Under the pieces are notes generated by a model. The model was given only the letters and a program-made list of their open reading frames with translations, was not told the origin of the DNA and did no database searches. A DNA stretch of 64,000 nucleotides from JBOGXA01 sp050694175 (GTDB lineage Bacteria; Actinomycetota; CADDZG01; WHSQ01), in contig JBOGXA010000003.1 in NCBI GenBank assembly GCA_050694175.1, positions 117,497-181,496 of the forward strand, in the 5' to 3' direction. A program made the position numbers and the translations under genes. Of the stretch, positions 1 through 8,748 are shown one piece after another (the stretch's first letter is position 1; each line of letters begins with the position of its first letter).

Positions 1-2
1 GA

Positions 3-305
3 CTGAAAGACGAGGCCCATTCGGGCAAGACGATGAGAGCCGCGGTCGAGCGTGGGATGACGCGGTCGTTTCGCACTATCCTCGTCGCGGACTTCGTCAC
101 CGGTGCGGCTGCGGTGATCCTCTTCTATCTGGCAGTCGGCGCGGTCAAGGGTTTCGCGTTGACGTTGGGCCTCGCCACGATCGTCGATGTCGTCGTGGCG
201 TACTTCTTTACTCGCTCCGCCGTGCAGTTGCTCGCGCGTTCCAAGACCTTCTCAGAAGGTCGCTTTATCGGGATGAAGAAGGCGCTGGGAGTGACCGGAA
301 CATGA
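3..305 (+). CDS. secD: Protein translocase subunit SecD, C-terminal end (partial)
   Basis: This is the last 100 codons of SecD, cut by the window edge; the frame is open from base 3. SecD works with SecF at the membrane, using the proton gradient to help pull proteins through SecYEG. The visible part holds the end of the RND-like membrane domain: a stretch near RSFRTILVADFVTG, two hydrophobic helices, and the typical ending FFTRSAVQLLARS. The stop codon overlaps the secF start (ATGA), so the two are translationally coupled. Identification rests on the family C-terminus and on the secF neighbour. Confidence 0.93.
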   Translation: MKDEAHSGKTMRAAVERGMTRSFRTILVADFVTGAAAVILFYLAVGAVKGFALTLGLATIVDVVVAYFFTRSAVQLLARSKTFSEGRFIGMKKALGVTGT

Positions 306-1453
306 CCGGCGTTCTGCGGCGTCTGTACCGCGGCGAAACCAACATCGACTTCATCGGTCGTCGCAGGCTGTGGTTCACGATCTCAGCGACCGTCATCGCG
401 GGCTGCATCCTGACTCTCACAACCAGGGGACTGAACTACGGGATCGAGTTCGAAGGCGGCGTCCAGACGGATGCCCCGATACCCGCCGATGGACCCCTCG
501 GCGATGCGAGCGACGAAGAAGTGGTCGCCGCAGTTGAAGACGCGCTGCCCGAAGGTGCCTCGGACGCGCACGTCCAGATCAGTCAGGGGGACGCGGGTCG
601 CCGTGTCTCGGTTCAGACCAAGGAGATCGCCGATCCCGAGCGCCAGGAGCAGCTCGTTTCTGCTGTGGGGGAGGCGGTTGGCGCCGACCCCGCGGACACC
701 AGCACGCAAAGGATCGGCAGCAAGTGGGGCGCGGAGGTTACGAACAAGGCGGTGCGAGCCCTGGTCGTGTTCGTGCTCGTGGTGCTGGTCTTCATCTCGC
801 TGCGCTTCGAGTGGAAGATGGCCGTCGCATCCATCATCGCTCTGCTCCACGACCTGACGATCACCGCGGGGGTCTACTCGCTCGTCGGATTCGAGGTGTC
901 CCCGTCGTCGGTCATCGCCATCCTCACCATCCTGGGTTATTCGCTCTACGACACCGTTGTGGTATTCGACAAGGTCGAGGAGGACACGGAGCTGCTCGCC
1001 GCGACCGGTCGGACCACATACCAGGACGCCGCCAACCTCGCGATGAATCAAGTCTTCATGCGATCGCTGAACACCTCGCTCGCGACCCTTCTTCCTGTCG
1101 CCGGTCTGCTGTTCGTGGGCGCCGGGCTACTCGGCGCGGAGACGCTCAAAGACCTCGCGCTTGCTCTCTTCGTGGGGCTATTGATCGGCGCGTACTCATC
1201 GATCTTTGTCGCTACGCCGATTCTGTCCGTCTGGAAGGAGCGGGAGCCCAAGTACCGGAATGTGCGCGAGCGCCTTGCCCGAGAGGCCCGGCGGGCGGAG
1301 GCTCGGGAGGTCGCTGCGGAAGTTGCGAACGAGGACGAGAGCGCCACAGCGCGCGTGCCGGCGACGGTGTCGTCGGGGCCTGCGGGGGCGGCCCGGGCTG
1401 CCACCAGACCGCGTGCCGGTTCTAAGAAAGCGAAGCGTCGAAGGAGGCGGTGA
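302..1453 (+). CDS. secF: Protein translocase subunit SecF
   Basis: 383 aa. SecF partners SecD in the Sec translocon. An N-terminal membrane helix (about residues 20-40) is followed by the family motif GIEFEGGVQ, a variant of the usual GIDFxGGT, then an exported loop of about 100 residues. The C-terminal RND-like helices include VSPSSVIAILTILGYSLYDT and the conserved RSLNTSLATLLPV. The last 60 residues are highly charged and end in a lysine/arginine-rich tail, common in actinobacterial SecF. It starts inside the secD stop codon, and apt follows 4 nt after its stop, so a secD-secF-apt operon is likely. Confidence 0.97.
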   Translation: MTGVLRRLYRGETNIDFIGRRRLWFTISATVIAGCILTLTTRGLNYGIEFEGGVQTDAPIPADGPLGDASDEEVVAAVEDALPEGASDAHVQISQGDAGRRVSVQTKEIADPERQEQLVSAVGEAVGADPADTSTQRIGSKWGAEVTNKAVRALVVFVLVVLVFISLRFEWKMAVASIIALLHDLTITAGVYSLVGFEVSPSSVIAILTILGYSLYDTVVVFDKVEEDTELLAATGRTTYQDAANLAMNQVFMRSLNTSLATLLPVAGLLFVGAGLLGAETLKDLALALFVGLLIGAYSSIFVATPILSVWKEREPKYRNVRERLAREARRAEAREVAAEVANEDESATARVPATVSSGPAGAARAATRPRAGSKKAKRRRRR

Positions 1454-1457
1454 CGAG

Positions 1458-1991
1458 ATGGCCTACGAGCCCAACCACGACTGGCTGAAGGACCACATCA
1501 GGGACATACCCGATTTTCCCCAGGAGGGAATCGTCTTCAAGGACATCACCCCGCTGCTGGCCGACAAGAAGGCGTTCAGCTACACGATCGATGCGATCGC
1601 CCACCACTTCGACCGCGATGAGATCGATAAGGTCCTGGGGATCGAGGCGAGGGGCTTCATGGTCGCTGCCCCCCTCGCGTACCGCTTCACGGCGGGACTC
1701 ATCCCCGTTCGCAAGAAGGGGAAGCTCCCGTGGCAGGTGGAGTCCGAGGAGTATGCGCTCGAGTATGGGACCGATCACCTGGAGATCCACAGGGATGCGA
1801 TCGCCTCGGGCGAGCGGATTCTCATCGTCGACGATGTGCTGGCAACCGGCGGCACGGCCCGCGCCACGGCCAGGCTCACCGAGCGCTGCGGCGGCAAGGT
1901 CGCGGGCATTGCAACGATCATGGAGTTGTCCTTCCTGAACGGCCGGGACGCACTGTCCGGATACGAGTTCTTCTCTCTCATATCTTTCTAG
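1458..1991 (+). CDS. apt: Adenine phosphoribosyltransferase
   Basis: 177 aa. It converts adenine and PRPP to AMP in purine salvage in the cytoplasm. The start ATG is preceded by AAGGAGG at 1441-1447, inside the end of secF, so translation is probably coupled to secF. Family marks are the N-terminal DIPDFPQEGIVFKDITPLL, the GIEARGF segment, and the PRPP loop ILIVDDVLATGGTA. The order secD-secF-apt-relA is standard in Actinomycetota. Length fits the family (170-185 aa). Confidence 0.96.
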   Translation: MAYEPNHDWLKDHIRDIPDFPQEGIVFKDITPLLADKKAFSYTIDAIAHHFDRDEIDKVLGIEARGFMVAAPLAYRFTAGLIPVRKKGKLPWQVESEEYALEYGTDHLEIHRDAIASGERILIVDDVLATGGTARATARLTERCGGKVAGIATIMELSFLNGRDALSGYEFFSLISF

Positions 1992-2102
1992 TCGCCGTGC
2001 CGGCGGCTTGCGCCGCTCGAACTGCTCAGGATGACTAGCCTGAAGTGAGGAAATCGCCTCATCCCCCTATCCCCGCCGGTACCGGGTTCCTACGCTCCCC
2101 GT

Positions 2103-2381
2103 GTGGTGGTGGTTGGCAAAGGCTCGGAGAGGCGATCGCTGAAGTACATCCGGCTGGCCGCATGGCTGGCCGATCGACCTTCGGCGGTCGAGCGCTTGGT
2201 GATGTCCCTGGCCGAGATCGAGGGTTTGGTAGGCGCCTCACTCCCGCCGAACGCCCGGTTCCCCTCGTGGTGGCGAAACGACCCGCGCAGGATGCACAGC
2301 CGGGCGTGGATGACCGCCGGCTGGGAGGTCGAGGCAATGGATGCGCAGACGGGGACCATCACTTTCGCCCGGAGGACGTGA
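2103..2381 (+). CDS. Small DUF7662-like protein of unknown function
   Basis: 92 aa from a GTG start in a run of three GTG codons, so the exact start is uncertain. The sequence shows the pattern I associate with DUF7662: an N-terminal SLKYIRLAAWL, then MSLAEIEGLVGASLPPNA, a WWRND motif, RAWMTAGWEVEAMD and a final hydrophobic strand TITFARR. Function is not known. The family is often seen near restriction or mobile genes, but here it stands alone between apt and relA. The protein looks soluble, with no signal peptide. Confidence 0.6.
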   Translation: MVVVGKGSERRSLKYIRLAAWLADRPSAVERLVMSLAEIEGLVGASLPPNARFPSWWRNDPRRMHSRAWMTAGWEVEAMDAQTGTITFARRT

Positions 2382-2435
2382 CCCGCCGGGAGCGGAATTG
2401 GGCGTTACCCGTCAACCCCTCTTCTACAATGAGTT

Positions 2436-4709
2436 ATGGGTTCGATTCCGGAGCAGCCCCACGAGGCGCAGCGCGCTCCCTCACGGGTCGTTAAAGGAGT
2501 CCTTCATCGTGTCCGGACGCCCCGCGGAAGCTCGGCGCCGGAGCTGGCCGACCTCCTCAAGACCGTGCGTGCGCGCCGCCCGAAAATCAATCCAAAACCC
2601 ATAGAGCGCGCCTTCGTGATGGCCGATGCGGCCCACGCGGGTCAATTCCGCAAGTCGGGTGACGCCTTCATCACTCATCCCGTCGGCGTGGCCACCGTTC
2701 TCGCCGAGATCGGTCTCGACGAGACCACGATTGCAGCGGCGCTCCTCCACGACGCAGTGGAGGACACAGATCTCTCGCTGTCTGAGGTCGAGCGGGAGAT
2801 GGGGTTCGAGATCGCATCGCTGATAGACGGCGTCACGAAGCTGGAGAAGATCCGTTTCCGCTCCCCCGAGCAGAGCCGCGCCGAAAACCTGCGAAAGATG
2901 ATGGTTGCGACGGCGAAGGATGTGCGCGTTCTGCTCATCAAGATCGCCGACCGCCTCCACAACATGCGGACGCTGGCACCCCTACCGCCCGAGAAGCGCA
3001 GAATCATCGCACGCGAAACCCAGGAGATCTACGCACCCCTCGCCCACAGGCTCGGCATGTACGCGGTCAAGTGGGAGCTGGAGGATCTTGCGTTCGAGAC
3101 CCTTCACCCCAAGCGGTATGCGGAGATGGCCGCATTGATTCAAGGACGTCAACCCGAGCGCGAGCGCGTCCTGGACGGCGTATGCGATCAGATCGCCGCA
3201 AAGCTGAGAGAGGTCAAGATCAAGGCGGAGGTGTCGGGGCGGCACAAGCACCTCTATTCCATCTACGAAAAGATCGTTCTGCGCGGCAAGCAGTTCGATG
3301 AGATCTTCGACCTCGTGGGCATCCGGGTCGTCTGCGAGTCGGTTCGCGATTGTTACGCCGCTCTGGGGGCCCTACACACCCTCTTCACGCCCGTTCCGGG
3401 CCGCTTCAAGGACTACATCGCAATGCCCAAGTTCAACATGTATCAGTCCCTTCACACCACTGTGATGGGGCCGCCCGGGCGGCCCATGGAAATCCAGCTC
3501 AGGACGCGCGAGATGCACAAAGCGGCCGAGTTCGGCATCGCGGCGCACTGGTTGTACAAGGAACAGCGCCGCGGCAAGGTATCCGAAGACGAGATTGCGT
3601 GGCTCCAGCGCATGATGGACTGGCAGCGTGAGTCTGCCGATCCGAAGGAGTTTCTGGAGTCGCTGAAGATCGATCTCTACTCCGACGAGATCTTTGTATT
3701 CACTCCCAAAGGAGATGTCATTGCATTACCGCGTGGAGCTACACCTCTCGACTTTGCGTACGCGATCCACACCGAGGTAGGCCACCGTACCGTGGGGGCC
3801 CGAGTCAGCGGGAGGTTGGTGGCGCTGACGCATTCCTTGAGCTCGGGCGATTCGGTCGAGATCATCACATCGAAAGGGGCGGCGACGCCATCGCGCGACT
3901 GGCTCCAGATCGTGAAGACGCCGAGGGCTCGGAACAAGATCCGGCAGTGGTTCGCTCGCGAGCGCCGCGAAGATGCCCTGGCGCAAGGGCGCGATCTGCT
4001 CGTTCATTCCATGCGCAGGCAGGGACTCCCCGTCGAGAAGATCGCCAAGTCGGACCTTCTCCAGCAAGTCGGAGAGGGCCTCAACTACCAAGACCTCGAG
4101 GCCATGCACGTTGCCATCGGCGAAGGGCACCTGTCGCCACAGTCGGTCACGACGCGTGTCTTGCGGTTACTCGAGCCGACCGAGGTGGATGAGGACGCGC
4201 CACTAGAGGAGCCCGGAACGCGCCGGCGGGTGCGTAAGGCCCGCGGAAGAGGCGTCATCGTCGAGGGATTCGATGATTTGCTCGTGCGGCTGGCGCGTTG
4301 CTGCACTCCGATGCCCGGGGACCGGATAGTTGGGTTCCTCACACGTGGACGCGGGGTATCGGTGCACCGCCACGACTGCCCGAACACCAAGGCGCTCCAG
4401 GGGATCGATGAGGGGCGAATGATCAACGTGTGGTGGGACAACCAGCAGGGTGGGACGTTCCTCGCCGCGATCCAGATCGAGGCGCTCGACCGAACCAAAT
4501 TGCTGCGCGACGTGACGTCTGCGATCTCCGACGTCGGTGTCAACATCTTGACCTCGTCGACGCGCGCAGGACGTGACGGCATCGCAACGCTCACCTTCAC
4601 TTTTGAGCTCGCCGACCCGAATCACCTCGAGCATGTGATCCAAAGTGTCCGTCACATCGATTCCGTGTTCGACGCATATCGCGTCGTCCCATCCGCCGCC
4701 CGCTCGTAA
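2436..4709 (+). CDS. relA: Bifunctional (p)ppGpp synthetase/hydrolase, RelA/SpoT family
   Basis: 757 aa. It makes and breaks the stringent-response alarmone (p)ppGpp. Domain order is as expected: HD hydrolase (about residues 55-205, with HDAVEDT and ADRLHNMRTL), synthetase (about 260-375), TGS (about 418-480), a helical region with a CCxPMPGD segment, and a C-terminal ACT domain. The synthetase carries RFKD in GRFKDYIAMPK, the RxKD signature of bifunctional enzymes rather than the ExDD of synthetase-only RelA. The first 45 residues are poorly conserved, so a later start is possible. It sits in the usual actinobacterial place after apt. Confidence 0.96.
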   Translation: MGSIPEQPHEAQRAPSRVVKGVLHRVRTPRGSSAPELADLLKTVRARRPKINPKPIERAFVMADAAHAGQFRKSGDAFITHPVGVATVLAEIGLDETTIAAALLHDAVEDTDLSLSEVEREMGFEIASLIDGVTKLEKIRFRSPEQSRAENLRKMMVATAKDVRVLLIKIADRLHNMRTLAPLPPEKRRIIARETQEIYAPLAHRLGMYAVKWELEDLAFETLHPKRYAEMAALIQGRQPERERVLDGVCDQIAAKLREVKIKAEVSGRHKHLYSIYEKIVLRGKQFDEIFDLVGIRVVCESVRDCYAALGALHTLFTPVPGRFKDYIAMPKFNMYQSLHTTVMGPPGRPMEIQLRTREMHKAAEFGIAAHWLYKEQRRGKVSEDEIAWLQRMMDWQRESADPKEFLESLKIDLYSDEIFVFTPKGDVIALPRGATPLDFAYAIHTEVGHRTVGARVSGRLVALTHSLSSGDSVEIITSKGAATPSRDWLQIVKTPRARNKIRQWFARERREDALAQGRDLLVHSMRRQGLPVEKIAKSDLLQQVGEGLNYQDLEAMHVAIGEGHLSPQSVTTRVLRLLEPTEVDEDAPLEEPGTRRRVRKARGRGVIVEGFDDLLVRLARCCTPMPGDRIVGFLTRGRGVSVHRHDCPNTKALQGIDEGRMINVWWDNQQGGTFLAAIQIEALDRTKLLRDVTSAISDVGVNILTSSTRAGRDGIATLTFTFELADPNHLEHVIQSVRHIDSVFDAYRVVPSAARS

Positions 4710-4712
4710 TCG

Positions 4713-6443
4713 ATGGAGGGGAGCCAATGGCTGGCGGCCTGGCTGATCGCCGGCTCTGTGGTCGGTGGCTGCACCTCATCGAGGGGGCCCGAGCCGGCGG
4801 ACTCGCTACCGACGGCCGCGGCCGCTGCCGATGAGTTCGTGGCGGCGTGGGCGAGCGGCGACTACGAGCTCATGGTGGGTTCGTTGGCCGAGGCCACGGA
4901 CTCGGAGTGGGACGCCACCGGGCTCGATCGGTGGATGCGCCGGCGGCTCGCCGCCGGCCTGGTCACCTCTTTCGAGATAGAGCGGTCCGGCGAGCCCTCG
5001 GAGACGAACTCGGCGGGGGTCGCGATCCCGATCACGATCACGCTTCAGTCCGACGCCGCTGTGGAGCCGGCGGAGGTGGCCGCCACCCTCGAGATGACGT
5101 ACGACGATGATTCCGAACGGTGGCGGGCGCTGTGGGATGAGTCGTTGTTGTTCGGCGACATCGATGGGGCCCGCCGCTTTAGGGTGGCGGCGAGGTGGCC
5201 GCGCCGGGCGCCGATCCTCGATCGCAGAGGCCGTCGCATCGCGGTGGGGCCGTCCGGTTCGCGCAGATATCCCTTCGGATCTCTCGCCGGAAGCACGATC
5301 GGGCATGTCGAGCCGCTTGCGCGCGGCGACCTCGCCGACGTCGAGACGATGCACCGCCCGCAGGACCTCGTCGGTGGGTCGGGAATCGAAGAGGCTTTCG
5401 AGGACCAGCTTGCGGGGAGCCCCCAAACGAAGCTGATGGTCGTCGACGACGACGGCCGGCGGCTGACCACCCTCGGTGCGCGCAGGGCGATTCCCGGGAC
5501 GAGTGTGAAAACGACGCTCGACATGGACGTGCAGCGCGCTGCGGAGGAGTCCTACGGCGGCGAGGTCGGTGGGGCGGTAGTGATGCGTCCGGCAACCGGC
5601 GACCTCATGGCGGTTGTGGACTCCGGCGCGTTCGACCCGGGTGGTTACGTGGGGGTCGGAGGGATCGAGCCATTCAACCGTGCCCTGGTGGGGCTGTACC
5701 CGCCGGGTTCGGCAATGAAGGTCGTTACGGCATCGGCCGCGCTCGACACCGGAGCGGTAACGCCCGCGACGAGGGTAACGGGACCGAAGGAATACAAGGG
5801 TGTACGCAACTTCGAGTCCGGCGAGTTCGGAAGCATCGAGTTCGCAACGGCTCTCAAGTTCAGCGTCAACACGGCATTCGCGCAGGTCGCCGAGGACCTT
5901 GGTGCCGCGCGACTGACTCGCTACGCGCGCGCATTCGGCTTCAACCAGGAGCCGGCCCTGGAGGTGGAGACGGCCGCATCCTCCTTCCCGAAGCCCGCCG
6001 ACGAGGGCGACCTGCTGTGGGGCTCGATCGGCCAGGCGCAGGTCCTGGCGACACCCTTGCAGATGGCGACGGTGGCGGCGACCGTCGCCAATAGTGGCGT
6101 GCGCGTGGAGCCTCGGATCACGCTGGGCGACAAATCGGACCGAGCACGTGCCATTGGACGCGGCACCGCGCGGACAATGACGAGATTGATGGAAAACGTG
6201 GTCGTGGGGGGCACGGGATCGGCGGCTCGAATCGCGGGTGCCCGGATTGCCGGCAAGACCGGGACTGCCGAGGTCGATGTGGCGGGCAAGCGCAAGAATC
6301 ACGCGTGGTTCGTGTGCTTTGCTCCCGCCGACAAACCAAAGGTGGCGATCGCGGTGGTCTCGGAATACGGGGGCATCGGCGGTGAAGTGGCGGCTCCGAT
6401 CGCAGGCCGGATGCTCATTCGCGTGCTCCCGCTGGTGAGATGA
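4713..6443 (+). CDS. Lipoprotein penicillin-binding protein (class B-like transpeptidase)
   Basis: 576 aa. A peptidoglycan cross-linking D,D-transpeptidase on the outer face of the membrane. The N-terminus has a short hydrophobic stretch ending in the lipobox-like VVGGC, so it is probably lipid-anchored. Residues about 35-150 look like the NTF2-like MecA N-terminal domain. The catalytic domain holds the three motifs in order: SAMK (in PPGSAMKVV), SVN (in FSVNTAFAQ) and KTGT (in AGKTGTAEV). It starts 3 nt after relA, and its stop overlaps the dtd start (ATGA). The resemblance to the MecA/PBP3 class suggests low beta-lactam affinity, but this cannot be read from sequence. Confidence 0.9.
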   Translation: MEGSQWLAAWLIAGSVVGGCTSSRGPEPADSLPTAAAAADEFVAAWASGDYELMVGSLAEATDSEWDATGLDRWMRRRLAAGLVTSFEIERSGEPSETNSAGVAIPITITLQSDAAVEPAEVAATLEMTYDDDSERWRALWDESLLFGDIDGARRFRVAARWPRRAPILDRRGRRIAVGPSGSRRYPFGSLAGSTIGHVEPLARGDLADVETMHRPQDLVGGSGIEEAFEDQLAGSPQTKLMVVDDDGRRLTTLGARRAIPGTSVKTTLDMDVQRAAEESYGGEVGGAVVMRPATGDLMAVVDSGAFDPGGYVGVGGIEPFNRALVGLYPPGSAMKVVTASAALDTGAVTPATRVTGPKEYKGVRNFESGEFGSIEFATALKFSVNTAFAQVAEDLGAARLTRYARAFGFNQEPALEVETAASSFPKPADEGDLLWGSIGQAQVLATPLQMATVAATVANSGVRVEPRITLGDKSDRARAIGRGTARTMTRLMENVVVGGTGSAARIAGARIAGKTGTAEVDVAGKRKNHAWFVCFAPADKPKVAIAVVSEYGGIGGEVAAPIAGRMLIRVLPLVR

Positions 6444-6889
6444 GGGCGGTCGTCCAGCGGGTATCGAATGCAGAGGTACGCGTCGGCGATCGCGTGGCCG
6501 GAGCCATCGAAGGGGGTGTCGTCGTGCTTCTTGGGATCGCGCCCGAGGATGGCGCACATGAGGTGCGATGGGTGACCGACAAGGTTGCCAACCTCCGCAT
6601 CTTCGCCGACAACGAGGGGAAGATGAACCGGTCGCTGCTCGACATTGCCGGCGAAGCCCTCGTCGTGTCGCAGTTCACGCTCTACGGCGACGCGCGCAGG
6701 GGTCGACGGCCGTCATTCATCCGCGCAGCACAGGGACCCGAAGCCGAACGTGTCTACGACGACGTGATCGGCGAGTTCCGTGCCCTCGGTATCAAGTGCG
6801 CAACCGGCGAGTTCGGGGCCATGATGCAGGTGTCACTTACCAACGACGGGCCCGTGACGATCCTGCTCGACTCGCAGAAGGGGATCTGA
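6440..6889 (+). CDS. dtd: D-aminoacyl-tRNA deacylase
   Basis: 149 aa. It hydrolyses D-amino acids (and mischarged glycine) from tRNA in the cytoplasm, protecting translation. The two catalytic-pocket motifs are present: SQFTLYGD, and NDGPVTILLDS as the N-x-GPVT signature. The N-terminus MRAVVQRVSNAEVRV is typical. Its ATG overlaps the stop of the upstream penicillin-binding protein. The gene converges with the transketolase pair, with only 6 nt between them. Confidence 0.96.
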   Translation: MRAVVQRVSNAEVRVGDRVAGAIEGGVVVLLGIAPEDGAHEVRWVTDKVANLRIFADNEGKMNRSLLDIAGEALVVSQFTLYGDARRGRRPSFIRAAQGPEAERVYDDVIGEFRALGIKCATGEFGAMMQVSLTNDGPVTILLDSQKGI

Positions 6890-6895
6890 GACGCC

Positions 6896-7855
6896 TCAGT
6901 CCTTCAAGACCCGGCGGGCGGCGTCCATGATCGCGCTGGGTGTGAGTCCGAACTGAGCCAGTAGTTCATCCGGGGTGCCGGACGTCGCGTACATGTCGCC
7001 GAGATCGACGAACGCCATTCGGGTGGGGCGCCTCTCGGCCACGATCATCGACACGATCGATCCCAAACCACCGTAGGCCAGATGCTCCTCGGCTACGACG
7101 ATTCCTTTCGTTTCGTTTGCGGCGCGCTCGATCGCTCCACCGTCTGCCGGCTTGACCGTGTGCATGTCGATCACCCGGGCCGCAACCCCCTCTTCCGCGA
7201 GGCCTTCGGCGGCATCGAGCGCCATCGCGACCATGATGCCGTTGGCAACGATCGTGACGTCGTCACCCTCCCTCATCACAGTTGCTTTGCCCGGATGCCA
7301 CTCCAATCCATCCCCGTATACGAGAGGTACTGCCGGACGGCCGCACCGCAAGAATGTCGGGCCATCGCGCTCGATCATCGCGTGGGTTGCGGCCGCGGCG
7401 CTGGGCCCGTCGGCGGGAACGATCACAGTCACCCCGGGCAATGCGCACGCGAGCGCGACATCCTCGATGGCCATCTGCGAGGGCCCGTCTTCGCCTATGG
7501 AGATGCCGGCGTGCGATCCCACCAACTTCACGTTCAGGTTCGGGAACGCGACCGACATGCGGACTTGATCGAAGGCGTTCGACAAGAGAAAGGTCGAAAA
7601 GGAAGCGGCGACGGGTATCTTGCCGCTCGCAGCAAGCCCCGACGCGATGCCGATGAGGTTCGATTCCGCGATGCCGACGTTGAAGAAGCGATCGGGGTGT
7701 TTCGCTGCGAAGGCGTTGGTGTAAGTGGAGTTGTTGACGTCCCCGTCGAGGACGACGATGCGTTCGTTCGCGCCGGCCTCTACCAGCGCGTCGCCGAATG
7801 CCTCGCGCGTGGCCGGGCCCAACTCGAAATCGAGGCGCTCCAAGCCGAAGCTCAC
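6896..7855 (-). CDS. Transketolase, C-terminal subunit
   Basis: 319 aa from a GTG start that overlaps the stop of the N-terminal subunit (GTGA at 7852-7855). It carries the pyrimidine-binding and C-terminal transketolase domains: a GPATREAFGDALVEAG start, the RFFNVGIAESNLIGIASG motif with the catalytic glutamate, and GPSQMAIED. With the adjacent subunit it should form a thiamine-diphosphate enzyme moving two-carbon units in the pentose phosphate pathway. An open frame continues upstream, but only from within the other subunit, so the GTG is preferred. Split transketolases of this type are common in Actinomycetota and archaea. Confidence 0.93.
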   Translation of the reverse strand: MSFGLERLDFELGPATREAFGDALVEAGANERIVVLDGDVNNSTYTNAFAAKHPDRFFNVGIAESNLIGIASGLAASGKIPVAASFSTFLLSNAFDQVRMSVAFPNLNVKLVGSHAGISIGEDGPSQMAIEDVALACALPGVTVIVPADGPSAAAATHAMIERDGPTFLRCGRPAVPLVYGDGLEWHPGKATVMREGDDVTIVANGIMVAMALDAAEGLAEEGVAARVIDMHTVKPADGGAIERAANETKGIVVAEEHLAYGGLGSIVSMIVAERRPTRMAFVDLGDMYATSGTPDELLAQFGLTPSAIMDAARRVLKD

Positions 7856-8694
7856 GTCGCCCCCCCTACTTCGGCAAGGGCCTTGGCTTCCTCCTCCGGA
7901 GGGATCGGTTTCCCATGCCACTTATGGGGGGCTTCCTCCAGAAGCGACACACCCTTGCCCTTGACGGTGCCGGCGATGATCGCTTGCGGTCGGCCGCTCA
8001 CGCCCCGGGCCCATTCGAATGCCTGCGCGAGCTCGTCCAGCGAATGGCCGTCTACGCTCGTGACCTCGAACCCGAAGGTCCTGAGCTTGTCTTCGAGCGG
8101 CTCGAGGGACTGGATCTCGTCGACCGCGCCGGTCTGCTGGTACCCGTTGCGGTCCACTATCAGCGTGAGGTTGTCGAGCCGGTGGTTGCCGGCGTACATG
8201 GCCGCCTCCCAGATCTGACCCTGCTCGCTCTCGCCGTCGCCGACCATCACGTAGACGCGGAACGAGCGCCCGTCGAGCCTTGCGGCGAGCGCGTGACCTA
8301 TGCCGATCGAGAAGCCCTGGCCGAGGGACCCCGTCGACGCCTCGACGCCGGCCAGCCGGCACATGTTGGGGTGGCCTTCGAGCGGAGAGCCGAGCTTTCG
8401 CAGGCTCATCAGGTCCTTTTCCGGGAAATAGCCGGCCGCGGCGAGTACCGCGTAGAGGCCGGGTGCTCCGTGGCCCTTGGACAGGACGAAACGATCGCGG
8501 TCGGGATCGTCGGGGTTCGCGGGATCGTACCGAAGCACACCGCCGAAATAGAGGACCGTGAGGATCTCAACCATGGATAGCGATGTTGATGGATGACCCG
8601 AGCCCGCCGCGGTCGTCGATTTGACGATGTTGATGCGCAGGCTCCTTGCCAACGCCTCGAGCTTGTCCCGATCCCTTTGCGGCGCAGCAGGCAT
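7852..8694 (-). CDS. Transketolase, N-terminal subunit
   Basis: 280 aa. The ThDP-binding half of a split transketolase: KSTTAAGSGHPSTSLSM near the N-terminus, FVLSKGHGAPGLYAVL, and the ThDP/Mg motif that begins GDGESEQGQIWEAAMYAG and ends in the DRN of the following strand. The ATG at 8694 is chosen because GGGAGGG lies just upstream on the minus strand and the family N-terminus begins here; the frame stays open upstream into hisS without conserved sequence. It is divergent from hisS, and the 54 nt between them must hold both promoters. It is co-translated with the C-terminal subunit. Confidence 0.94.
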   Translation of the reverse strand: MPAAPQRDRDKLEALARSLRINIVKSTTAAGSGHPSTSLSMVEILTVLYFGGVLRYDPANPDDPDRDRFVLSKGHGAPGLYAVLAAAGYFPEKDLMSLRKLGSPLEGHPNMCRLAGVEASTGSLGQGFSIGIGHALAARLDGRSFRVYVMVGDGESEQGQIWEAAMYAGNHRLDNLTLIVDRNGYQQTGAVDEIQSLEPLEDKLRTFGFEVTSVDGHSLDELAQAFEWARGVSGRPQAIIAGTVKGKGVSLLEEAPHKWHGKPIPPEEEAKALAEVGGAT

Positions 8695-8748
8695 CGACCC
8701 TCCCTGCGAGTGTGAGCAATTCGTGTCCCGTATCCAACCACACGTAGG

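Noticed and set aside
4806..6557. A 583-codon minus-strand frame opposite the penicillin-binding protein
   Set aside because: Arg/His/Pro-rich shadow of a gene with all three transpeptidase motifs; no start signal or conserved sequence.
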